Assembly (NCBI RefSeq): GCF_900112185.1 | Contig: NZ_FOKP01000028.1 | Coordinates: 24,257-88,256 of the forward strand | DNA: 64,000 nt | Direction: 5' to 3' | Source: Allobosea sp. CRIB-10 | Lineage (GTDB): Bacteria; Pseudomonadota; Alphaproteobacteria; Rhizobiales; Beijerinckiaceae | In this document: in pieces, positions 1-6,786 of the stretch | Layout of the letters: every line of letters begins with the position of its first letter | Numbering within the stretch: the first letter of the stretch is position 1 | Translations under genes and position numbers: made by a program | Notes under the pieces: generated by a model | What the model saw: the letters and a program-made list of their open reading frames with translations, nothing else | What the model was told of the DNA's origin: nothing | Database searches by the model: none

Positions 1-1
1 C

Positions 2-655
2 GCTGCGCGCTCCACCGTCGCGACGCGGCTCGCCATGATCCGGCTGATGAACGGCAAGCCGGCGGAGGCGCTGCAGGCGCTCGTCTCGACCCGGCTCGCC
101 GAGCTGCCGGCCGACGTCAAGCGCGCCCGCCTGCTCTTGGAGGCCAAGGCGCTGTCCGACCTGTCGCGCACCGATCAGGGGCTCGACCTGCTGGAGGGCG
201 AGAGCGGCCCGGAGGTCGACCGTCTCAACGCCGACATCCTCTGGAGCGGCCGGCGCTGGCGCGAGGCCGGCGAGGCGCTGGAACGCATCCTCGGCGAGAG
301 CTGGCGCGGCCAGGCGCCGCTCAGCGACGGCGAGCGCGCCGATGTGATGCGCGCCGCGATCGGTTATGTCATGTCGGACGAGGCGCTCTCGCTCGACCGG
401 CTGCGAACCAAGTTCGCCGCCAAGATGGCGCAGGGCGCCGATGCCCGGCTGTTCGGCTTCGTCACCGGCGCGAGCCGCGCCAGCGCCGCCGACATTCGCG
501 AGGCCGCCCGCGCTGCCGCCGGCTCAGACACGATGACCGATTTCCTCAAGGAATACCGCAAGCGCTACCCAGCCTATTCCAGCGCCGTGCGTGAGCGGCG
601 CAAGCCGGCCGAGACCGACGCCGCCAATGCCGGGGCAAAGCCGGGCCAGGGCTGA
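2..655 (+). CDS. TPR-like helical protein, C-terminal part (5' end outside window)
   Basis: The reading frame is open from the first base of the window, so the gene starts upstream and only about 217 C-terminal residues are visible. The first internal ATG is at 35. The sequence is rich in Ala, Leu, Arg and Glu, and reads as paired amphipathic helices (for example the stretch around the WSGRRWREAGEALERIL segment), which suggests tetratricopeptide-like repeats. The C-terminus is a charged, low-complexity tail. It lies next to the flagellar fliO-fliP and flgB clusters, and a flagellum- or motility-related role is plausible, but nothing in the sequence identifies a function. I do not recognise the family with certainty. 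Confidence 0.7.
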   Translation, partial: AARSTVATRLAMIRLMNGKPAEALQALVSTRLAELPADVKRARLLLEAKALSDLSRTDQGLDLLEGESGPEVDRLNADILWSGRRWREAGEALERILGESWRGQAPLSDGERADVMRAAIGYVMSDEALSLDRLRTKFAAKMAQGADARLFGFVTGASRASAADIREAARAAAGSDTMTDFLKEYRKRYPAYSSAVRERRKPAETDAANAGAKPGQG

Positions 656-667
656 GCCGGCCCCCAC

Positions 668-786
668 AGCCCTCATCCCGAGGAGCCGCGTTGGCGGCGT
701 CTCGAAGGATGCTTCAGGAGGCTCCGGAGCCAGCTGGAGCATCCTTCGAGACGCGATCCTATCGATCGCTCCTCAGGATAAGGGCT
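668..786. repeat. Dispersed intergenic palindrome, family A copy 1
   Basis: A roughly 119-bp imperfect inverted repeat fills most of the gap between the TPR-like gene and fliP. The outer arms are of the type CCCTCATCC-GAGGAGC and GCTCCTCAGGAT-AGGGCT, and the inner arms are GTCTCGAAGGATG and CATCCTTCGAGAC. The same element occurs at 27648-27767, and a shortened version at 51398-51450. It carries no ORF worth calling and sits between convergent genes, as is usual for such repeats. Confidence 0.8.
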
Positions 787-811
787 GGCGGTTGGAATCA
801 GTCTTGGTCCA

Positions 812-1570
812 TCAACTTCCGTAGCTCTTCACCAGCGAGCCGGCGACCAGCCCCCAGCCGTCGACCAGCACGAAGAAGATCAGCTTGAACGGCAGCGCCA
901 CCGTCACCGGCGGCAGCATCATCATGCCGACCGACATCAGGATCGAGGCGACCACCAGGTCGATGATCAGGAACGGCACGAACAGCAGGAAGCCGATCTC
1001 GAAGGCGCGCCGGAGCTCCGAGATCATGAAGGCCGGCACCAGCACCTGGATCTGGATGTCCTCCGGCCGCTCCGGCCTCGGCTCGCGCGACATCTCCATG
1101 AACAGCGCCAGATCCTTCTCGCGCACATGCTTCAGCATGAATTCGCGGAACGGCACGATGCCGCGCTCGAACGCCTCCTGCGGCTGCATCTGCCCGGCGA
1201 TCAACGGCGCTCCGGCGACGCGATAGGCCTCCTTCAGGGTCGGCGCCATCACGAAGCCGGTCAGAAACAGCGAAAGCCCGATGATGACCGCATTGGGCGG
1301 CGCCGTCTGGGTGCCGATCGCCGAGCGCAGCAGCGACAGCACCACCGCGATGCGGGTGAACGAGGTCACCATGATCAGGATCGACGGCGCCAGCGACAGC
1401 ACGGTGATCGCCGCGATGAGCTGCAGCGCCCGTTCGGTGACGCCGCCCTGGCCGAGATCGAGCGAGAGCGTCTGCGCCTGTGCGACGGCGGCGATCCCGA
1501 CCACGCCGAGCCCGGCGGCGAATCCCGCCAGCCCGCGCAATCTCCGTCCGGTCGGTCTCAGCCTACCCAT
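812..1570 (-). CDS. fliP: Flagellar type III export gate protein FliP
   Basis: FliP is a core membrane subunit of the flagellar export gate, assembling with FliQ and FliR. The 252-residue protein has a cleavable signal-like N-terminus ending near AQAQ, then the family hallmarks: the conserved block SFTRIAVVLSLLRSAIGTQ with PPN just after it, and the C-terminal block FEIGFLLFVPFLIIDLVVAS followed by MMMLPP. About four transmembrane segments are visible, and the length fits the family (about 245-255). The gene lies downstream of fliO on the same strand with a 119-bp gap. The rest of the gate (fliQ, fliR, flhB) is on the opposite strand nearby. Identification is secure. Confidence 0.97.
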   Translation of the reverse strand: MGRLRPTGRRLRGLAGFAAGLGVVGIAAVAQAQTLSLDLGQGGVTERALQLIAAITVLSLAPSILIMVTSFTRIAVVLSLLRSAIGTQTAPPNAVIIGLSLFLTGFVMAPTLKEAYRVAGAPLIAGQMQPQEAFERGIVPFREFMLKHVREKDLALFMEMSREPRPERPEDIQIQVLVPAFMISELRRAFEIGFLLFVPFLIIDLVVASILMSVGMMMLPPVTVALPFKLIFFVLVDGWGLVAGSLVKSYGS

Positions 1571-1689
1571 CGCTCGTCCCCGCCCGAATCAAGGCGCGGG
1601 CTCGCGGGAACGCTAGAGCAAGGCTCGGGGGCGGGCGAAGAGGCTTTCGGCGGCTATCCCCCGGCGCCTTCACGCCGGGAGAGCGAAGT

Positions 1690-3105
1690 TCAGCCCTTCT
1701 TGGGATCGCGCCCGAGCAGGCGGGCGAATTCGGCCTCGATCGCATCGACCGAGAACGGGTCGTCCTCCGGCGGCTTGGGAGCCGGCTTCGGCTCGTCCGG
1801 CTTGATTTCGGCCGGCTTTGCGTCGGCAGTCTTGGCCTCGGCAGGCTTGGTGTCCGCAGGCTTCGACTCGGCGGGCTTGACGTCAGCCGGCTTGGCGTCC
1901 TGGGGCTTTGCCTCGGCAGGCTTTGGCTCGCTCGGCTTTTGCTCGCTCGGCTTGGGCTCGCCCGGCCTAGGCTCGTTCTTGGCCAGCGCTTCGGCCTTGG
2001 CGGCCGTCTCGACCTCGTCGAGCACGTCGTCGAAGACCGGCGCGAACTTGGCGGACTTGCTCGGTTCCGGAGCTGGCGGGGCCTGCTCCTTCGCCGGCTC
2101 GGGCTTCTTCTCCTCGGCCTTCGCCGGTGCGGATACGGGCGGCTTCGGCGGGGCGAAGACCGGCGGCGCGACCAGAGGCGCCTCGGAAGCGGCTGGCCGA
2201 GCCGGCGCCGGCTTCAGGCCCAGCGCCATTTCGAGCTCGGCCTCCATGTCGAGAGCGGGACGCGCTGGCGTCGGTGTCGGAGCCGGCGGCTTGGCGGCGG
2301 CAGGCGGAGCAGGCGGCACGGCTGGAGCCGGCGGCGGCGTGACGGGCTGCGGAGCCCGAGGCACGTCCGGCTCGGTGCGCGAGCCGGCCGAGCCGGGCCG
2401 CACGGCCGAGAACGGCCGCTTCAGCGCCTCCTCGAGCTGGCGGGCCATGTCGCCGAGCTCGCTGGCGCTGGCCGCCGGAGCCGGATCGCGCGCCAGGGTC
2501 GCGCCGATGCCGACAGTGCTCGCGGCGACGGCCGGCGGGATCGGGGCCTGCGGAGCTGGAGCCGGGCGCGGCGGCTGGGGCGGGATCGGGGGCTGGACGG
2601 CCGCGCGCGGCGGCGGGGCCGGCGGCGTGAGCGGCCGCGGCGGCGGCACGGGCTCGACCGGCACGGCCGGGGCCGGCACCGGCGAGGGCGGCAGCGGGCG
2701 CGGCTCCTCGAAAGTCTGTGGGCGCGGCTCCGGCTCGAGCGCCAGCGGACGTTCCCCCAGGGCCTCGCTCGGCAGGGGCGCAGCGACGCGCCCGCCGCTG
2801 CGCACGATGTTTGTCTCGACCACGACGTCAGAGGCGCCGCCGATCATGACGAGATGCTCGACATTGTCGCGCCGCACCAGGATCAGCTGGCGCTGCCGGT
2901 CGAGGTCGTAGACGTCGACCACGCCGAGGCGCGGCTGGCGGGTGCGTCCTCCGCCCTGCCCTTTGAACTTCAGCCGGCCGCCGCTCATCCGCCGCAGGAA
3001 GAAGCCGAGCAGCGCGACCAGGAGCAGCACCACTGCGAAGGCGATGATCCAACGCAGGCCGGAGGAAAGTTCGAAGCCAAACAGAGTCTGCAAGGTCTGC
3101 CTCAT
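1690..3105 (-). CDS. fliO: FliO-like flagellar assembly protein with long Pro/Lys-rich tail
   Basis: The N-terminus has one transmembrane helix (about residues 18-37) followed by a short basic cytoplasmic domain with a predicted FliO fold (LGVVDVYDLDRQRQLILVRR and HLVMIGG segments). This fits FliO, the accessory protein that helps FliP assemble into the export gate. Position directly upstream of fliP supports the call. Unusually, the 471-residue product is several times longer than classical FliO. Residues from about 110 on are proline- and alanine-rich, and about 380-450 consist of near-tandem KPAE/KPAD-type units. A short conserved-looking end (DPFSVDAIEAEFARLLGR) follows the linker. The tail could be a flexible cytoplasmic tether; its function is unknown. 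Confidence 0.88.
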   Translation of the reverse strand: MRQTLQTLFGFELSSGLRWIIAFAVVLLLVALLGFFLRRMSGGRLKFKGQGGGRTRQPRLGVVDVYDLDRQRQLILVRRDNVEHLVMIGGASDVVVETNIVRSGGRVAAPLPSEALGERPLALEPEPRPQTFEEPRPLPPSPVPAPAVPVEPVPPPRPLTPPAPPPRAAVQPPIPPQPPRPAPAPQAPIPPAVAASTVGIGATLARDPAPAASASELGDMARQLEEALKRPFSAVRPGSAGSRTEPDVPRAPQPVTPPPAPAVPPAPPAAAKPPAPTPTPARPALDMEAELEMALGLKPAPARPAASEAPLVAPPVFAPPKPPVSAPAKAEEKKPEPAKEQAPPAPEPSKSAKFAPVFDDVLDEVETAAKAEALAKNEPRPGEPKPSEQKPSEPKPAEAKPQDAKPADVKPAESKPADTKPAEAKTADAKPAEIKPDEPKPAPKPPEDDPFSVDAIEAEFARLLGRDPKKG

Positions 3106-3203
3106 GAAGCGACGCGACAGCCGCCGACCGCTCTTTGTAAGGGCGATCAGGCGGATAGACGGAGTTGGCTATACCATAAGCCCCGCCAGTTCGAGAAACA
3201 TGG

Positions 3204-3258
3204 TTAGCGGATGGTTAACACCATCCTGCAGATCCCTGTGAATTAACCCGATATTAAC
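3204..3258. promoter_or_regulatory. CtrA-type boxes between fliO and flgB
   Basis: TTAAC at 3243-3247 and TTAAC at 3254-3258 are separated by six bases, giving an exact match to the CtrA consensus TTAAC-N6-TTAAC (equivalently TTAA-N7-TTAA). A second, weaker site TTAG-N7-TTAA lies at 3204-3218. Both are in the 207-bp divergent region between fliO (minus) and flgB (plus), about 55-110 bases upstream of flgB. Control of these early flagellar operons by CtrA is inferred from the established Caulobacter/rhizobial model; the regulator itself is not in this window. Confidence 0.7.
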
Positions 3259-3312
3259 CATGCACCCGGCAATAATTTCCCACTTCGGCAGGAGCCGACG
3301 GGAGATTGCGGC

Positions 3313-3696
3313 ATGGCGAACAACGGCCTTGGCCTTATGGGAGCGCTGAAGACGCGGATGCACTGGCATCAGGCGCGCCAGAAGCTGCTCGCCGAGAACG
3401 TCTCCAATGCCGATACGCCGCGCTTCAAGCCGCACGATCTGCGTGCCCCCTCACCGGCCGGTGGCGGCATGACGCTGGCACAGACCTCGCCGATGCATCT
3501 CGGCCTTTCCGGCCAGCAAGGCGGCTTCGATTCGCGCGATCCCAAGCGCTTCGAAACGACGCCGAGCAGCAACAGCGTCAATCTCGAGGACGAGATGATG
3601 AAGGTCGCGCAGAACCAGTCGGACTACCAGCTCGCCGCCTCGCTCTACAGCAAGAGCCTCGGGCTGATGAAGATCGCGATCGGCAAAGGCCGGTAA
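3313..3696 (+). CDS. flgB: Flagellar proximal rod protein FlgB
   Basis: FlgB forms the base of the proximal rod inside the periplasmic basal body. The 127-residue protein has the N-terminal rod/hook signature with LLAENVSNADTPRFKPHDL, and the C-terminal helix LEDEMMKVAQNQSDYQLAASLY typical of axial rod proteins. Length fits the family (about 125-140). A Shine-Dalgarno-like GGGAG precedes the ATG. It is the first gene of a six-gene plus-strand operon (flgB-flgC-fliE-fliQ-fliR-flhB) downstream of CtrA-type boxes. Confidence 0.96.
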   Translation: MANNGLGLMGALKTRMHWHQARQKLLAENVSNADTPRFKPHDLRAPSPAGGGMTLAQTSPMHLGLSGQQGGFDSRDPKRFETTPSSNSVNLEDEMMKVAQNQSDYQLAASLYSKSLGLMKIAIGKGR

Positions 3697-3707
3697 GGAG
3701 CCGCATC

Positions 3708-4118
3708 ATGGATCTGCTCAAGAGCCTCGCCGTCGCCGCCTCCGGCCTGAAGGGCCAGGCCGGGCGCATGCGCGTCATCGCCGAGAACCTCGCCAACGCC
3801 GATTCCTCGCCGGAACGCGCCGGCGTCGATCCCTATCGGCGCAAGATCGTGACCTTCCAGGGCAAGCTCGACCGCGAGCTCGACGCGAAAGTCGTCGAGC
3901 TCGGCCGCGTCAGCCGCGACCGGAGCGACTTCAAGACGAAATACGATCCGGGCCACCCGGCTGCCGACGCCAGCGGCCAGGTCAAGATGCCCAACGTCAA
4001 TTCGCTGATCGAGACGATGGATATGCGCGAGGCCCAGCGCAGCTACGAGGCCAACCTCAACGTCATCTCGTCCACGCGCCGGATGATCCAGCGCACCATC
4101 GACATTCTGCGCGCCTGA
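3708..4118 (+). CDS. flgC: Flagellar proximal rod protein FlgC
   Basis: FlgC is a second proximal rod subunit. The 136-residue product begins MDLLKSLAVAASGLKGQ; the ATG at 3708 is chosen because TAAGGAG lies just upstream and this start matches the family N-terminus, although the frame is open further upstream inside flgB. It carries the axial motif ENLANADS near the N-terminus and ends with the conserved helix EAQRSYEANLNVISSTRRMI. It follows flgB by 11 bases and is followed by fliE, the canonical order. Confidence 0.96.
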   Translation: MDLLKSLAVAASGLKGQAGRMRVIAENLANADSSPERAGVDPYRRKIVTFQGKLDRELDAKVVELGRVSRDRSDFKTKYDPGHPAADASGQVKMPNVNSLIETMDMREAQRSYEANLNVISSTRRMIQRTIDILRA

Positions 4119-4147
4119 CCTCTCACGGCTGAAGCGGAGCCAGACCC

Positions 4148-4480
4148 ATGACAACCTCGAGTTTCGCCGCCGGCGCCTATGCCTCGATGCAGGGGATGGG
4201 CACGAGCGCCCTGCTGAAGAAGCCGGCCTCGGTCGGCGGCCTCGACGGCGCCGGCGCCGGCCTGCCCGATTTCTCCTCGCTCGTCAGCAAGGCGCTGGAA
4301 TCGACCGCGCAGAGCGCCCGTCAGGCCGATACTCAGGTCGGCAAGGTCGCCGCCGGCCGCTCCGACGTCGTCGACGTGGTCACTGCCGTCGCCGAGAGCG
4401 AAGCGGCGATCGAGACGCTGGTCGCGGTTCGCGACCGGGTCATCGCCGCCTATGAGGAAATCATGCGGATGCCGGTATGA
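4148..4480 (+). CDS. fliE: Flagellar hook-basal body protein FliE
   Basis: FliE joins the MS ring/export gate to the rod and is one of the first exported proteins. The 110-residue protein has a variable N-terminal half and the conserved C-terminal half in which VVDVVTAVAESEAAIETLVA leads into VRDRVIAAYEEIMRMPV, closely matching the family end. It sits between flgC (29-bp gap) and fliQ (40-bp gap) in the operon. Confident assignment. Confidence 0.95.
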   Translation: MTTSSFAAGAYASMQGMGTSALLKKPASVGGLDGAGAGLPDFSSLVSKALESTAQSARQADTQVGKVAAGRSDVVDVVTAVAESEAAIETLVAVRDRVIAAYEEIMRMPV

Positions 4481-4520
4481 CGGCCGCCATCCCACCGACC
4501 TCCTGCTGGATCAGAACCCG

Positions 4521-4787
4521 ATGACCTCCGCAGCCATCCTCGACGTCGCCCGCGACGGCATCGTCGTCTTCCTCAAGGCCGGCGCGCCGCTGATGCTGAT
4601 CGCGCTCGTCGTCGGCCTCGTCGTCTCGCTGATCCAGGCGCTGACGCAGATCCAGGAGCAGACCCTGGTCTACGTCCCGAAGATCATCGCGGTCTTCGCC
4701 GCCATGCTGCTGTTTTTGCCGTTCATGGGCGATGCCCTGGCGGGTTATATGGGCAGGGTCGCCGTCCGAATCGCCACGGGCGAATGA
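4521..4787 (+). CDS. fliQ: Flagellar export gate protein FliQ
   Basis: FliQ is a small two-helix membrane subunit of the export gate, part of the FliP5Q4R1 complex. The 88-residue product matches the usual length (about 88-90) and contains APLMLIALVVGLVVSLIQA, then QIQEQTLVYVPKIIAVF, the family signature. The ATG at 4521 gives the family-like N-terminus MTSAAILDVARDGI; the frame is open upstream, but those residues do not look like FliQ. The stop codon overlaps a possible ATG of fliR in an ATGA arrangement. Confidence 0.95.
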   Translation: MTSAAILDVARDGIVVFLKAGAPLMLIALVVGLVVSLIQALTQIQEQTLVYVPKIIAVFAAMLLFLPFMGDALAGYMGRVAVRIATGE

Positions 4788-4864
4788 GCTTCGCGCCAGC
4801 CAGCGCCTCCTTGCTGCGGAGTCCGGCCGGCGCGCCTTTCTGGCGCGGGAGCCGGGTCCACCCG

Positions 4865-5623
4865 ATGCAGATCGCCGTCCTGCCCGAGATCAGCGCGCTG
4901 TTCGTGCTGGTCTTCGCGCGCGTCGGCACGCTGGTGATGCTGATGCCTGGCATCGGCGAGCGTCTCATCCTAGCACGCGGCCGGCTCTCCCTCGCCTTTT
5001 TCCTCGCGCTCGTGATCCTGCCGATGGCGCGCGGCGCGATCACGATCCCGCAGACCCCGGCGGCGCTGGGCGGGCTCTTGATCAGCGAGATCCTGGTCGG
5101 GCTCGTCATCGGCGCCAGCGTGCGCCTGCTGATGGGGGCGCTGCAGACCGCCGGCTTCATCGTCGCCCAGACCATGGGATTGGGCTTCGCGGTCACGGTC
5201 GATCCGACCGGCGGCCTGCAGAACCCGTCGATCGCCAACTTCCTCTCGATGCTCGGCATCACCCTGATCCTGGCGGCCGACCTGCATCATCTCGCCCTCG
5301 CCGCCATCCATGAGAGCTACCGGCTGCTGCCCCCGGGCGGCTTCCCCGAGATCGGCGACGTGATGACCCTCGCCGTCAAGGCAATGACCCAGGGCTTCTC
5401 GCTGGCGGTCCAGATCTCGGCGCCGTTCATCGTCTTCGGCCTGCTGTTCAATCTCGGCCTCGGCGTGCTGGCGCGATTGATGCCGCAGCTCCAGGTCTTC
5501 TTCCTGGCGATCCCCGCCTCGATCCTCGGCGGCATGCTGGTGCTCCTCGCCGCCGTCGGCGTGATGATGGGCGTCTTCCTCGACGATCTCGGCGCCTTCC
5601 TGCGCCAGTTCATCGGCCTGTAA
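4865..5623 (+). CDS. fliR: Flagellar export gate protein FliR
   Basis: FliR completes the export gate. The product (252 residues from this start) has about six membrane segments, with the hallmarks RVGTLVMLMPGIG near the N-terminus and SAPFIVFGLLFNLGLGVLAR, then MPQLQVFFLAIPASILGGM in the C-terminal half. Two starts are possible. ATG 4865 gives a family-like beginning; ATG 4784 overlaps the fliQ stop as ATGA but adds 27 residues that resemble nothing in FliR. I prefer 4865. flhB follows after 12 bases. Confidence 0.93.
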   Translation: MQIAVLPEISALFVLVFARVGTLVMLMPGIGERLILARGRLSLAFFLALVILPMARGAITIPQTPAALGGLLISEILVGLVIGASVRLLMGALQTAGFIVAQTMGLGFAVTVDPTGGLQNPSIANFLSMLGITLILAADLHHLALAAIHESYRLLPPGGFPEIGDVMTLAVKAMTQGFSLAVQISAPFIVFGLLFNLGLGVLARLMPQLQVFFLAIPASILGGMLVLLAAVGVMMGVFLDDLGAFLRQFIGL

Positions 5624-5635
5624 GGAGACAGGGCG

Positions 5636-6703
5636 ATGGCGGGAGACGTCGAAAACGAAGATCGCACAGAAGAACCGACCCAGCGAAAGCTCGATGAGGC
5701 GATCGAAAAGGGCGACGTCGCGCGGTCACAGGAGATCGGCACCTTCTTCGTGCTCTGCGGCTTCACGCTCGCGTTGCTGGTCGCCGCCGGCAGCTCGGCC
5801 CGCGACGCCGCGCTCTCGCTGCGCGCCTTCCTGATGAACGCCCATCAGGTCTCGGACGATGCCAGCGCCCTCTTCCACGTCACCAGCAAGGGCGTGATGA
5901 CGGGCTTCGCCATCATGGCCCTGCCGCTCGGCTTCATCCTTGTCGCCGCGTTCGCCGGCGCGCTGATCCAGCACAAGCCGCTCTGGACGACCGAGCCGCT
6001 GATGCCGAAATTCGACCGGATCTCGCCGATGGCCGGCGCCAAGCGCATCTTCGGCAAGGAGGCCTGGGTCAACTTCGCCAAGGGCCTCGCCAAGATCGCC
6101 CTGGTCGGCGTCGGCGTCTGGATCGTGCTCTGGGGCGAGCGCGACCGCCTGCAGGGCTTCGCCCAGATGGACGTGCACGCTCTGCTGCCGGCCGTGCTGG
6201 TGCTGACGATCAAGCTGATGGCCAGCGTGCTCGCCATTTTCGCCATCATCGCCATCGGCGACTTCGGCTACCAGCGCTTCACTTGGTATCAGCGCCAGCG
6301 CATGACCAAGCAGGAGCTCAAGGACGAGTACAAGAACACCGAGGGCAATCCCGAGGTGAAAGCCAAGCTCAGGCAACTGCGCGCTCAGCGCGCCCGCTCG
6401 CGCATGATGGCGCAGGTGCCCAAGGCGACGGTGATCATCACCAATCCGACCCACTACGCCGTCGCCCTGCAATATGAGTCGGGTCAGGGCGCGCCGCTCT
6501 GCCTCGCCAAGGGCGTCGACGCGATCGCGCTGAAGATCCGCGAGGTCGCCGGCGAGCACAGCATTCCGATCGTCGAGAACCCGCCTCTGGCGCGCGCGCT
6601 CTACGCCACCGTCGACGTCGACGATGAAATTCCTGTCGAACACTATCAGGCGGTGGCGGAAGTCATCGGATACGTCTTGCGCCTGAAGCGCCGGCGCGCC
6701 TAA
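5636..6703 (+). CDS. flhB: Flagellar export switch protein FlhB
   Basis: FlhB is the membrane protein whose cytoplasmic domain switches export from rod/hook to filament substrates. The 355-residue protein has four membrane helices, a cytoplasmic linker with MTKQELKDEYKNTEGNPEVK, and the autocleavage motif NPTH at residues 270-273 (cleavage expected between Asn270 and Pro271), followed by YAVALQYE. It starts after TAAGGAG, 12 bases from fliR, and closes the operon. Confidence 0.97.
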   Translation: MAGDVENEDRTEEPTQRKLDEAIEKGDVARSQEIGTFFVLCGFTLALLVAAGSSARDAALSLRAFLMNAHQVSDDASALFHVTSKGVMTGFAIMALPLGFILVAAFAGALIQHKPLWTTEPLMPKFDRISPMAGAKRIFGKEAWVNFAKGLAKIALVGVGVWIVLWGERDRLQGFAQMDVHALLPAVLVLTIKLMASVLAIFAIIAIGDFGYQRFTWYQRQRMTKQELKDEYKNTEGNPEVKAKLRQLRAQRARSRMMAQVPKATVIITNPTHYAVALQYESGQGAPLCLAKGVDAIALKIREVAGEHSIPIVENPPLARALYATVDVDDEIPVEHYQAVAEVIGYVLRLKRRRA

Positions 6704-6786
6704 CTCGCTGGCTGGGCAGGCCTCTCTGCTATATGCCGGCCCGGGCCCACCGCTGACGGGCGACTGAAGGAAACGGACCCGCTGCA

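Noticed and set aside
1790..1960. Short direct repeats in fliO considered as a CRISPR-like array
   Set aside because: The units are 9-18 bp, in frame and protein-coding, with no unique spacers.
1127..3207. Two overlapping plus-strand frames of nearly 600 codons opposite fliP/fliO
   Set aside because: They consist of Gly/Ser/Ala or Arg/Leu repeats produced by reading the KP-rich fliO tail backwards; no start signal or domain.
4784..4864. N-terminal extension of FliR from the ATG overlapping fliQ
   Set aside because: Adds 27 residues not resembling FliR; weak ribosome-binding site. Kept as an alternative in the fliR entry.
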